Source: Rotaria sordida (lineage: Eukaryota > Rotifera > Eurotatoria > Philodinida > Philodinidae). From it: a DNA stretch of 64,000 nucleotides. The position numbers and the translations under genes are program-made. The stretch spans positions 245,702 to 309,701 of the forward strand of contig CAJNOL010000010.1 in the NCBI GenBank assembly GCA_905250125.1, in the 5' to 3' direction. Positions 33,410 through 45,606 of the stretch are shown here, one piece after another. How positions within the stretch are numbered: position 1 is the stretch's first letter; each line of letters opens with the position of its first letter. Under the pieces are notes generated by a model, which saw nothing but the letters and a program-made list of their open reading frames with translations, did no database searches and had not been told where the DNA came from.

Positions 33410-34727
33410 CAATGAAAACAAACAAAGAAAGAAATTTTCTTTTTTGTTTATTATCTAATTATGATTTTAGGTGATATTTCTAAATTCCATTTTTCTTGTT
33501 GTGTTACATATTTGAACATTTGTCAGTTAAAAAAGTATTGTTTATTTTATTATTAATATGAAAAAGGTTTATCATAGAATGAATAAAAGAATGGAAAAAA
33601 AAACAAGGTTTTTAAAAAGCAATCAATCAAGGATGTGCCATAATAACTGAGAATAGATTGCTAACAATTTTTTATACTTTTGTTTGACGTGGAAGACTGA
33701 AATTTTTCGTCACATATATATCTAATCAAGATCTTTAATTTTCCAAAGTTTCAGTTCTCTAGCTAACACTTGTGTTGAAAAGCACGAACATGCTTAGAAT
33801 ACATGAATTTTCGTAATTGATTTTTATGATATATATATATTTCTTAATCGTTGATTTTTATAAATATCTGATGGAAAGAAACTTTACAAGAGAAAATTTT
33901 TTATTTTTTCAAAAATGTAACTTATAATAAAACTTAATGTATATTGAACATGCTCTCCATTATTTTCTATGACCAATTGTAATTGATAAGGTATTTCATT
34001 TATGATTATTGTTTCGAAAATTTAATCCATTCCTCTGTATTTTCTTTTTCCAATTATAATGATGTATCAAACACTCTTCTGCAAACTTTTTCGTTCAGTA
34101 CACTCGACACATTTTTAGTTCTTCATATATCAGCAAAATTAGCATCACTATCGACTAATTCTATGCGTTCATTAAATAATTGCGTTACGAATTGTGTGAT
34201 CAACACTTCATGTTAGTTTCAAACGATTTAAATTTAGTACAAATTATTTTACAATCTTTTCTATCTTCATCATTGGTGAACATTTAAAATAAAATTTGTC
34301 ATTATATCTAAAAGATTTCAGATATGAATGCATTTCTATGTAGTTTGAAAAATTAAAGATCTTAGTTAGATATAACGAGTGAAACATAAATAATGTTTTC
34401 GGTCTGCTTTAATTGTAGGCATTTGTGGCTAGTATCAAAAGATTTTTCTTTCGATTCTCTACAAAATTACATTCGAACATTTAATCAAAACTTATAATTT
34501 AAAAAGAATGCCCGAATAACATTGAGCTTCTTCAATATGTCAGCTTTCTAGAGAGTTTTTTTTTCTGAAAAACTTGAATTTTTCCGATCATTAGGCGAAC
34601 ATAATATACGTACGAGATAATTTTTGAGTGTAATGAACTAGGCTCTTTCTCGTGATATATAGTAAAGGTTATTTTGACCAAACTTTATGACATAGAGACT
34701 GACTTCTTGAAACTGTGTCGAAAGCAA

Positions 34728-35039
34728 CGTAGGTGAAGTTAGCACAAGATTCAAGTAAATTTAGTCAAAATCCGTCTAGGAACACGTTCCAAAGTTTCTT
34801 TTCTTGTTTCAAGTACAACTTGACGAGCTCTATCCAGTGGTATAATCAGATTTTCCAAAGATCAAACTATAGTTTTCAGATTTTTTTTTGTAGTACCATC
34901 TATAGTTCTAAAGATCGTAATATGAGCTGTGCGAAATCTGATTATACCACTGGAGAGAGCTCGTCGAGTTGTACTTGGAACATGCTTCTAGAGGAATCTT
35001 TGTTGAATTTACTCGAATCTTGTGCTAACTTCATCTACG
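34728..35039. repeat. Compact foldback repeat, 312 bp
   Basis: CGTAGGTGAAGTTAGCACAA at the left end is mirrored by TTGTGCTAACTTCATCTACG at the right. Pairing continues through AAGTACAACTTGACGAGCTC and CAGTGGTATAATCAGATTTT against their complements near 34960 and 34940. The loop axis is near 34884. The arms are well conserved, suggesting recent origin or gene conversion. Confidence 0.85.
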
Positions 35040-36410
35040 TAATTACGTCACCCATTCTCAGTTGAAACACAAATCTTAGTGACTGTGATGGAACGAAGAA
35101 GAATACGTTGAAGGACGGTACTTTCAAGATATATTCCATAATACGCCGTACCAATCGACTTTGTCAAAATCGACTCAACATTTGCAGAAACACGTTTTTC
35201 CCATATACCGGTGTTTTGTGTAGTCTGAATTCAAAACTAGATATATGAAGAATTCTCGGAATGATACAGTTGTGACGTTCGGCAACACCGTCATCGATTT
35301 GTGCTACTCTAGTACATGCGACAGAGCCAACAGTGGTGAATTAGATAAACTTTTTACGTGAGATAAGATTTTATTGTCGAATACGATGGAAAATCTATTT
35401 TTTAGATATGTCAGACAAATCTGGATGATGTTAAAACAAGAAGAGTTTTGCTGAAGTCATTGAATAACAATGAGGTTAGAAAAATATAAACGATGATGAC
35501 ATGAGAGACGGATGTTGAAAACTCGTCAAAGAACTAATGCTATCATACATGAACTTTTTTTAATATTCTTGTTAGATTGTTATTGACCAAAAACTGCAAC
35601 GCATTTTTATCGATTCAAAAGCTAACATCTCTGATTTTTTGTCGAGAGAATTAGTTCAAACATAATGTAAAAATTCGGTCCATATCGAGCAAAATGAACC
35701 ATTCTTTTTTTGTTATTCATCTGTAATTATTACACAAGCAATCTCATTATCTATAGATAGCTGTAGATATCGAAATTATTCATATGCTGTAGTGAATAAA
35801 GTTATATATATTTGTTTACGTTTTGATAGAAGAACTAAGAAGTTCATTTGATTTACATTCAATCGTTTTATATACAATATTTTAGGTCACTTATATTGAT
35901 ACTTATGCTACCTGAATTTGATAGTACGTGCATCAGAAAGGGAATATGCATTCTGTCTATTGATTGATTATTACATACAAGTAAATAGAAAAACAACAAG
36001 CTACACATTTTATATGCGTGTCATTTGTAATCATGTGCTTGATTCTCTGTTGATGTTAATTATATTTGTGTCTGTTGATTTTTTTCTCAAGGTAAGCCAG
36101 CATGTTTGAATATGATTTTATCTTTTTTTTTTATAAATATGTATATAGCAAACTAATATTATAGGCGAGAATTACGGTTACATTATTTCATGTATTGATA
36201 GACTTTTAAAGAATATTCTTCAACGATTAAGTCAAAATAAGATTTATAAATAAGTTTAATGCTGAAAGTCTAATTTTTAATCAATTTTATAGATTATTAA
36301 AATTTTTTAGTTATTTTTGTGTGTCGCATTCGATTCAATCTACTAGTCTAGATCCGCCATGTCTTGACAAAGAACCCTTTTAATCTTATTATTGAAAATA
36401 CCATGTTTAT

Positions 36411-37018
36411 GTCGTGCCGAAGTTATAACTTCGACACAAAATTCTGTCGAGGTTATTTCAGATCAACTAATCACTAAATAATTATTCAATAATTGACGAT
36501 ATCATAATAAAAAATATATATTCATAGTTAATTTTGCATTTTAATAACGTAAATATAATTTTTTAAAAATAAGTAAATTATTGAAAGATTATTCAAGAAT
36601 ATTAAAAACTATACTTCGTTGATATTTTATCCTCGCCCTTAGTCTTAGTATTTTACATTAAATTGAACACCAAGATCCACAGTAACGTTTCGAAAGATTT
36701 CGAAAAATAAATTTTGGCAGCTGCCATGATTATATACATCATTTTTTTTTGTTAAGAGGTGCTGTGATATTCCTTAGATGTTCCATTAAATATAGAATTT
36801 AATGTAGTATGGATTGAACAATAATTATATAAAATATCAACGAAGTGTAGTTTTTAATGTTCTTGAATAATCTTTCAATAATTTACTTATTTTTAAAAAA
36901 TTATATTTACGTTATTACAATGCAAAATTAACTATGAATATGTATTTTTTATTATGATGTCATCAATTATTGAATAATTATTTAGTGTTTAATTGATCTG
37001 AAATAACTTCGGTACGAC
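36411..37018. mobile_element. 608-bp foldback/MITE sharing ends with the 5.25-kb element
   Basis: The ends read GTCGTGCCGAAGTTAT (left) and ATAACTTCGGTACGAC (right), followed by arms of about 200 bp (TTCAGATCAA; AATTATTCAATAATTGA; GATTATTCAAGAATATTAAA against complements near 36870). The left arm has one extra 30-bp palindromic unit that the right arm lacks. Non-coding; flanked by TA-rich sequence. Confidence 0.85.
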
Positions 37019-37510
37019 ATATACATGTATCGAAGATTGAAGCAAACTGTGAATAACAGTCAATAAAACACCATTACAATGAACAGATTGAAGTATTTAT
37101 AAAATAAGAAATAGAGCACGGCATAAGATACACGACGTACATATTTGAAATTTCAAGTGAACATAAAATATTAATTGTGAAATTATGTGCATTTCAAGTA
37201 CAAATTATTCGATGAAATGATCAAGATAATAATAATATTCAAAGTGAATTGAATTTGAAGTATATGATAAATTAGTTCAATTAAAAAGACAAAAACTATT
37301 CAACAGGAAACAAGACCGATAATTACATAGATGTCTCTTATTTTGAATGTTGATTTACAATTGAATGTTCGATTCGTTTTTTTTTCTGATCATTATTGAT
37401 ATTTGTTTTGGCCTCCTTCTGTACACCTTGTTATTTTTTCTTTGGTCTCATAAATATTTGCCAAAAAAATGTAACCTTTATATTTTGACGTAAAAAGAAA
37501 GCATTAAAAA

Positions 37511-39192
37511 ATGTGGAATCCTCTGGTGAGAATCAATCCTTTTGTTTCTTATCTGAAATGAAATTTATTCATTCGTAGATTCAATTTCTTCGTTTATTTG
37601 GTTTGTCATCATTTTTTGTCATGGATCGTATTGGTATGTCATTTTATAGTTTAAAAATTATGTAAATAAATATCTTTGATTTTTTTTTCTTAATCAGGAA
37701 ACTTTTCTAATGCATGGCAACAATTCATTCGAGATCCTCATGTTGCTCATGCAGCATATTCAATGACGATATTAGATAGTCGAACAGGTTCAATACTTTT
37801 TGAATATGCCAAAGATCTAGGTCTTTCACCAGCATCATCACTTAAAACAATCACAGCAGCTGCTGCTTTGCGTTATCTTGGTTCAGATTATACTTATGAA
37901 ACTTTGTTACAATATTCGGGTACGATAGATACTGTAACAGGCTTTCTTGATGGATATATTTATATTGTTGGTGAGATGAAATTTGTTTTTATGTTCTCTA
38001 ACATTTCATTGATATATAATAGGTAGTGGAGATCCATCATTAGGCAGTTGGCGATATGATGAAACGACAACAGCAGATTCTATTATTAAAAAATGGATAG
38101 AAGCTATAAAACAAACTGGAATTCGAAAATGTCGAGGTATTATAGGTGATACTAGTCGATGGAAAAATAAAAAGATGATTCTCATTGATGGATGGACATG
38201 GAATGATATTGGGTATGTTTTAATCAAAATATTTTCAAGAATAATTTTCTATACAACACTATATTTGATAGAAAGAATTTTGAATACGTCTTACATTATA
38301 TTTCATAACTTATTTTAGTCAATGGTATGGTACTGGTCATTCAGCATTAAATTGGCGAGAGAATGAGTTCACTATTGAAGTTCAACCAGGCTCATCTGTA
38401 AATGCGTCTGCTCGCGTTATTGCAATAAAAAATCCACCGCCACATTTAAAAATCTTTAATGAATTAATTACTGCATCATCAGATGATGACGCATCTCTTT
38501 ATTTTTCTCTTGATGGTTCTAATGTTGGTTATCTACGTGGTACGGTATCACTTCAAGCGCCTCCGGATTTTAACCTTCGTTGTGCTGTACCTGATTCAGC
38601 ATTATATGTTGCTGATGAATTAACTCAAGCATTACGAACATATGGAATTCAAGTAGAACAAGAAGCAATAGTTGAATCAAGTGAAAAAGAAAACCTAACT
38701 TTACTAGATATTCATCAATCACCTCCATTATCAAAACTACTTGAACAGTTTCTTCGTATTAGTATTAATATGTATGGTGAAGTATTTGTTAAAACAATTG
38801 CTCATGAAACAGGACAATCTTCATTATTTGATGCTCCTTTGAAAATTCTTCCATCATATATTAATATATTACTTGAGAATAATAAATCGTTAGAAGCTGT
38901 AGCAATAACAGATGGATCAGGTCTATCACGTAGTAATCGTTTAAGTACATATGTTTTAGCACAAATTCTATTTACGTTACAAAACCAATCATGGTTTGAT
39001 GCTTATTATGAAGCTTTTCCAACTATAAATGGAATTCGAATGAAAAGTGGAACATTATTGAATACTATTGCTTATGCTGGATATATCATAGAAAATTCGT
39101 TTGTTTTCTCATTTATGATTAATAACTATTATGGCGAAACTGCTCCCGATATGAGAAAGAAAGTTTGGAGTATGCTTGATTCATTAAAATAA
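37511..39192 (+). CDS. Bacterial-type peptidase S13 (D-Ala-D-Ala carboxypeptidase, PBP4/DacB-like), 468 aa
   Basis: Five exons join in frame: 37511-37525, 37579-37633, 37698-37970, 38023-38212, 38319-39192. The three penicillin-binding active-site motifs are in order: SxxK as S70-S-L-K73 in LSPASSLKTITAAAALRYLG, SxN as S326-I-N328 in ISINMYGEVFVKTI, and KSG as K420-S-G in GIRMKSGTL, with the S13 signature DGSGLSRSNRLS before it. Length is close to E. coli DacB (477). A hydrophobic N-terminal stretch (FLRLFGLSSFFVM) could target it for secretion. The family trims or cleaves peptidoglycan peptides, so an animal enzyme might act on food or symbiont bacteria. Four typical short introns and local AT-rich codon use show it is resident in the nuclear genome, not contamination. 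Horizontal acquisition from bacteria is inferred. Confidence 0.9.
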
Positions 39193-41110
39193 TAAAAAAA
39201 TCAATATATTATCCTTTTTTATTAATGTTTATTCTTTATTGTACTAATAAACAAAAAATATAAAGGGTGTTTCATAAGTAACGACCCCATTTTTATTTTT
39301 ACTCNNNNNNNNNNNNNNNNNNNNNNNNNNNNNNNNNNNNNNNNNNNNNNNNNNNNNNNNNNNNNNNNNNNNNNNNNNNNNNNNNNNNNNNNNNNNNNNN
39401 NNNNTTTAGTTATCAATGTGCCATGAAAAAGTCGTATCTTTTTTTCGTAATATACTTAAGCATTAAACAATTACTGTGATCTATGAAAAATAACAAACTA
39501 TATAGCATCGTGATATAAATATAAGATATATTGGTAGAGTCCTGTGTAGTCAAGCTTTTTAACTCCGAAATCCGAATCCGATTTCGAACATTTTCACTTC
39601 CGCAGTCCCGACTCTAACTTCGGAAAAAAACATTTTTTTCACATTGACTCTAGCAAACTCAGGTTTCAGAGTCTGATGCAAGGCTCAAGATATCAGCCAT
39701 GCATATTATCAATTAATGAGGGAAATTCCACAACTGTTCAATTCCTTTTAAATCAGGACTCTATGCATTATACATAGGCTGAAATAAGTTATGAATACTC
39801 TTGGAAAAAGATTCAGAATCCGAGCTTATTGTACTCGGAATGTTGTACTTTTACACTATTTGTGAAGCACAATGCCATGCTCACCTCAACAACATCATGA
39901 AAACTGACTTTTGAAGTTCGATTAGAGAACTTAGCATATGAATAGGTTTCAATAAAAATATTTTATTATAAGAGTTTCAGTTCTTTTGATTGTTTTCATT
40001 CTAAGATATGACTAGTAAATCTGGATGTGTGCAAAGTTACCCAATGTCTACACCCATACCTACAGCAATACAAAACCGTATTAATACTCTTTATGAACGA
40101 TACAATAATGGACTGATCAATATATCGAGTCTTCTTTCTGTCTTGTTACATCTTTTTCAAACAAAAAGAAATAGATATAAAACTTGCAAGGCATTAGCTA
40201 ATTTATATTTAAGTTCTTCCTCTTTTTTCACTTTGCTGCTCATAAAAACTATTTGTTTTTCTTATGGATATCCATACAATAAATGAAATAAATATATTGA
40301 ATTCTTTATCTATAACTAAATAATAAATTATATAGTTTTGAACATTTCAGCAAGCTTTCAATCTCTTTACAGTTGGATATATTTATTATTTGATATTTTT
40401 ATCTATCTAGATTTTATTTTTCGATACTTCTATGTACTACGTTTTTATATTCCTTTTCTCAAATTTCGACACTACTATTGTTAGATATTTTTCTTTTTGA
40501 TCAAAGTGGGATGAATCCTTTGGGAAAAATCATTATTAATGTTTCTGAACTATTTGAGATATTTCATAGTGCATGAAGACTTGTAAATAGAATGGATGTA
40601 AACAACCAATTTATTTTACCGTAAAATCAATGGTTACAATAATAATAATAATAATTATGTTAAATTAAGAAAACGTCATACAGAAATGAAAAACACCGAG
40701 GCCACCAAAACAGATCGCTTGTAGGAAATGAAAAAAATTTCTGTTCGAAACACAGAAATAAATGTAACAGACCGGTAGGTTGATGATAGATTATCCTTGA
40801 AAAATAACGATATAATGTTAGAGATTTTACACTTAATGTATTTTATATTAACACTCCATGGCTAAAGAACACGTGTGCGTTTCATATATCAACCCTCCAG
40901 GGGATGCATTGACAAGCTCCTTTTTCATGAAATAATGTTTTCTTTTTAGATGCCTTTTAAGAAACTCTTCGCGTTCTTTTTCTTTTATTGGTCGAGCAGA
41001 AGAGAAACAAGTCGTTTATAAACTTTTGACATTACCATAGTAAATAAAAGAACGTAAGACAGCCTACAAAAAAAACAGTATTCTTACACGACGAAAAAGT
41101 ATAAAACGTG
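39193..41110. other. Intergenic region with assembly gap
   Basis: A 100-N gap lies at 39305-39404. Just before it, GGGTGTTTCATAAGTAACGA at 39265-39284 looks like the terminal inverted repeat of a MITE whose body is hidden in the gap; no matching opposite end is visible. The open frame 40008-40286 is featureless. A minus-strand open frame at 40997-40849 is codon-like but isolated. Confidence 0.5.
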
Positions 41111-42060
41111 ATGCAAACGAATGATACTAATTTGCTACCATTAACAGTAGTTCAAAAGCTTGAAGAAGTTGGAATACCACAAGACAGTTTGATATTTTAT
41201 CAAAATAATTGTTGGGTTTATCAAGTAAGACAAGACATATCTAAGTTGATTGAGAAATGTCATCTTCAATCTATCGATTCATTAGGACCTTTTGGTAAGT
41301 ATTTAATACTATATATTAAAAATATATTCATAAATTTATGTATAGAAATTCATGAAGCTGATATTTCATTAGTCTTATTGCCATCTACATGTCAATATAG
41401 GATTACTAAAATTCGAGGACGACAATTAACTCATGAAGCACAAGCGACAGGTACTTATGCTCCAATTGCACCAATTACGCTTGAAGGATTTGCACGTTCA
41501 ACAGTAAATATTCCAGACGATGCAACACATTTTTGTTGGCTCTATCCACCTAAATATATACTTAATGATGATGATGTTACTTTGGATGATTCAGATGAAT
41601 CAAATTTACTCAAAATAGGTGGATTTGCCTATTTTAATTCCAATGATAATAATATTGATCAACTTCGACTTATTCGTGTTAATTCATTGATTGTGCCTGG
41701 TATAAATGGACTAACTTTTGAAGGTCCATATCCTTGGCGAAAAGAATTTACAGATAGACTCTGGACACAAAATCGATTCCAAGTAAATTTTTGTTTTTTT
41801 TTAATTATAATTAGTAACAATGATATTGGAATATTTAGCCTGTAACACTATCATGTCTTTTCAACAAAGGTGCACGATATTTTGCTTTTATTAATCCTTG
41901 TGAATCATTATCTGCTGAAAATGGTCAATCATCATGGATACCGTCACCACATGGGGCTTTTGCATATTTATTTAATGAAGATCATTCACCACATTCATTT
42001 GATTGTTATTTTTCTGTGGCTGATGATTGCTTAGGTGTTTCAGTGAGCGAAGAGGATTGA
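41111..42060 (+). CDS. Unrecognised protein, 280 aa
   Basis: Three exons join in frame: 41111-41294, 41346-41782, 41839-42060; both introns are about 50-55 nt with GTAAGT/GTAAAT donors. I do not recognise the family. The first ATG in frame is at 41111. There is no signal peptide or membrane helix. The protein contains a moderately hydrophobic beta-like middle (ADISLVLLPSTCQYRITKIR; ITLEGFARSTVNIPDDATHF), an acidic loop (NDDDVTLDDSDESN), a FEGPYPWRKEFTDRLW motif and a C-terminal part with several cysteines (FDCYFSVADDCLGVSV). The regular exon phases and codon use say it is real. The overall look is of a soluble intracellular beta-rich protein, but no function can be assigned. Confidence 0.75.
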
Positions 42061-45000
42061 TGAAAATATTGACACAAATGTTTTTCAATTATGTTATATT
42101 GATTCATGTACACAATCTAGCAATCTATTTTAACATTTTGACTATATAATAATCTCAACAACGATTTACTTTTCAAACTTTAGAATAGGTATGCACCAAA
42201 ACTAATATTACCTTTGAAGTATTGGTATTGGTGTGGTATTCACTTTGATTTTAATATTTTTTACAAGGTATTAATTAACATATCTACTTTAAAAGAATAC
42301 AATAAAAAAAAGTTTTTCTCTGTACGTTATTATATTTATTTTATCCTGATAAAATAGAACATATGAAGATGACGCAATAACTGTTGTTGAATTGCTTGTA
42401 AAGCATATATAGAAATATAATTTGTGCAGTATTATATATGCTCTACCGTACCACACATGCGCAAAGTTATATTAGACTTTTGAATAGTTAATAATGAGTT
42501 CATTAAGAATATCTTACCAACAGAAATATAAATTATGTTGAAAACCAGTGTATTTAAGTACTACATATATACGTTTCGGATGAAGCCACCGAACCAGGAA
42601 GCAAACAGCAGACTTTCAGACTTAAAGATTTCACTAGACGTCAAGCACAGAGGCTCCAAGTTTTCGAGAAACTTCAAAAGACTTGAAAAGAATTCATACG
42701 ATTTCAGAAAACTTCATGAAACTTCAGCATATATTAAAAGCTATTGATCCAACACTTCTTAAGATTCGTTAAGACTTGATGGAACTTCGACAAACTTTAT
42801 GAGATTTCCAGACCTCATAAGACTTCAAGACTGAAGCCTCTGATGTTTCTTCCTCGGGACAACTTGAGAATGCGATTTTGTCTTCGATGACGAACTGCCA
42901 TCAAGTTTGGTTCAATGAGAAACAACAGACACGTAAGTCTTAACGTCCCGTGAAGTGTTTTGAAGCTTCTTGAAAACTTGAAATCTCTGTACTTGAAGTA
43001 TCGTGAAGTTCTATGAAGTGTTGAAGTCTGCGATTTTCTCCTCGAGTTGTCCTATCCATTTCATGATGAAGTAAACCATTGCCACAAATTGTTTTCATTT
43101 ACTCTATATCTTTTAGTATTTGGTGCTTTCTGTATACATGACTGGGTAAAGCATAACGTAATTCGTTGAAGTATATTTCTCGATTTTGATTTGTTTTTCT
43201 TGATTGAAGAAAACAGTTAAACATGAAATGTTTGATTATTTTTTAAATTGATTATGTTTCGCATATTAATTTGGTTTTAGAAAATAAACGAAAATCGATA
43301 TTGACAAAACGTTTTTTTTTGTTGAAGACTTTGCTTTTATTCTTACTATGAAATCTTTCTTTTAAAAAACAGAAATATTACTAATTCATTACAGAAATCT
43401 AACTCAAAAATAGAATGTCTGGCTCCTACAGTTTATATGTCCCTTATTTGCATATAAAATTCTATCATTAAAGTTTAGTAAGATTGTAAGAAAAAAAATG
43501 AAATCACATTGAATAGTTTATATAAAAAGTTTATTTTACGAAACGTATGGTACAATAATATTTCTTTGTTTACTACGATCATCAGAAAAAAAATCACTAA
43601 AATTTTTGTATATTATTCGACAGAAAACTGTTTTAATGGTATTTTATTGTATTTGTATAGGTTTTGTAGGTTAAAAGCTGTATCTTAAAATTACACAATC
43701 ATAGAAGAAGAGACAAGGAATTCACGGAGCATTTCCCTCTGATTCAGTCATTAGAAAATTTCTACAAATAGCATAAAAGGTCTTTAATTTTCATGGAAAT
43801 GTTCTTTTTTCAACGAATGAGAAAATACTTATAATTGTATATTTCAATTAATTAATATTATTCTGCTGGAGCGTCCTCTTTGAAATGGACGAGATATTGA
43901 ATAAATACATACTTGGCGTCCTGAAAAAGATACTTTAATATTTATTCATGATATACACATTGTACTTTTGACATAATTAATTGCAAAAAGAATGATTGAA
44001 AAATATTTAATTTTCAATAAACAAACTTGAGAATTTCACATAAATAATAATTAGGATATTTATTGTTCGCTCAATATCATCTAGAGATTTAGTATCTTGA
44101 TATTTTATATTTAAAAAAAAAATTCGATTGAACTCACTGGACAAAAAATACCAATTATCGATTGATTGATTTGTCTTATAAATTCGAATATTTTTTCGCC
44201 ATTTAATTTTTATATGCAGTTAATTCAGTAAAAAGTGCTAGTTTTTTTCAGTTCAGTGAATTTAAATTATTGATGACCTGGAATCACGTCACATAGATTC
44301 TATTTTTTTGTTTATTGTCTCTTTCACACTCATTTTTGAATATAAATACGTCTGTTTTCACAAACAATGAATTACTAATATTCCTTAAAAAGAACAATGA
44401 TCGCAAGTTAAATAGTTAAGTATGACCATTCCATATTATAATTGCAGTGGTTTAAATTAATCTTCAAGAAAATTATACATCACATTTTTGTTTTTGATTT
44501 TATAAGACATTAAACAATGGTGATATTGATCTGAATAGTGCAGAAGTGTCGTATTTAATGTAAATTAGTAAATTCACTTTATTTTTTTCTTTGTAATGTA
44601 GTGTATTTATTGACGGCGAGGTTTTACATATCAATCATGAGTTCAACATTGCTTTCACATGAATTTTTTCTTTTGACTTATAAAGGTAGTTGAAAAAAAT
44701 TTTGTTGACTATTTAACTTGTAATGTTACAAACCTTTGAATAAAAAAATCAAGATGTACAATACTTTTGTTTTATCAAATTTTACGAATGTTGATCTAAT
44801 AAAAAAAACCTAATCATTATAGTTAATGTCATCAAACAGACGTTTTATGTATTTATTTAATGAATATTATTTATGATTGTCATTGAATTATTAGTTTTTT
44901 TTGTGACTGAAAATTATTTAAATGTTGTTTCTTGTATAAAACGCTAAAAAAAGAAACCTTTTAATGCTGAATTGCTCAAATCTTATGGCGAAGATATTAT

Positions 45001-45291
45001 CTACTATTTTTGTTCGTTTTCTTTATCTAAGCACAGGTATATTCCGATAGCAAAACAACAACTATGCTCAAGTTTTCTCTTTTTCTTACATTTGCTTTAT
45101 TCTTTTTTCTTTTTTTTTATATTCTATCGTAAGATCATGACATGTTTTCATGTCACAAATGTAAATGTTTGCTTTAATAGTTGAGTAAAACCAGAGATTA
45201 TATATAATGCATGGCATCTATATAAAAAGTACTATTTAAGCCGGAAAAAAGAAAATAATGTGAAAGGAAAAAGCATTTTACAAGTGTCAAT
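42061..45291. other. AT-rich intergenic region with a GAAGTCT/ACTTCA-rich repeat block
   Basis: The block 42580-43060 is built from degenerate ACTTCAAGAC / GAAGTCTT words in both orientations and includes GGACAACTTGAG (near 42858) against CTCGAGTTGTCC (near 43041). The rest is AT-rich and apparently non-coding. Confidence 0.5.
45219..45227 (+). promoter_or_regulatory. TATA box of the 45.3-kb gene
   Basis: TATATAAAA lies about 65-73 nt upstream of the ATG at 45292, at a distance typical for a short 5' UTR. Confidence 0.5.
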
Positions 45292-45606
45292 ATGTCATCA
45301 CCATCACGTTCAAGACATGATTTTGTTCCAATCGAATCAATTATTGCATTTGTTTTTATTGGTGTAATGATTCTCGTTGGTCTTATTGCACGATGTCTTG
45401 CATTGAATCATTCAACTGTTCGTAGTACACCAAATACTGATTTAATGATATATAGACCAGCACCAAAACCTGCTCCGCCGCCAAGAGCTAGACGTCCATC
45501 AACAGAAGAAAAATATCATTCAAATGATGATAGTCGAGATCAAATAACATCATCTGATAGTTCAGTAACAGCAATTCGAATTCAACGAGGACCAAAAAAT
45601 CTTTGA
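45292..45606 (+). CDS. Small single-pass membrane protein, 104 aa
   Basis: A single-exon frame. After a short basic N-terminus (MSSPSRSRHDF), residues about 13-36 form one strongly hydrophobic helix (IESIIAFVFIGVMILVGLIA) ending near an Arg-Cys pair. The remainder is a hydrophilic tail with a proline-rich patch (RPAPKPAPPPRARRP) that could bind SH3 domains and a Ser/Asp-rich stretch. No cleavable signal peptide is evident, so it may be a type III (N-out) protein. The upstream TATA box and open, codon-like frame support it. Family not recognised. Confidence 0.65.
   Translation: MSSPSRSRHDFVPIESIIAFVFIGVMILVGLIARCLALNHSTVRSTPNTDLMIYRPAPKPAPPPRARRPSTEEKYHSNDDSRDQITSSDSSVTAIRIQRGPKNL

Larger units (their letters stand above)
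33410..37510. other. Repeat-rich intergenic region
   Basis: No gene supported. It contains the inverted repeats at 34728-35039 and 36411-37018 (listed separately) plus AT-rich sequence. The open frame at 34733-35065 runs through the palindrome and is not a gene. The isolated frames at 33983-34216 and 35918-36109 lack features. Confidence 0.5.

Noticed and set aside
34733-35065. 110-aa open frame
   Set aside because: Runs entirely through the 312-bp palindrome, whose symmetry explains the open frame.
40849-40997. Minus-strand frame (ARPIKEKEREEFLKRHLKRK...)
   Set aside because: Looks codon-like but is short, isolated and out of frame with the nearest ATG; could be a relic exon but not supportable.
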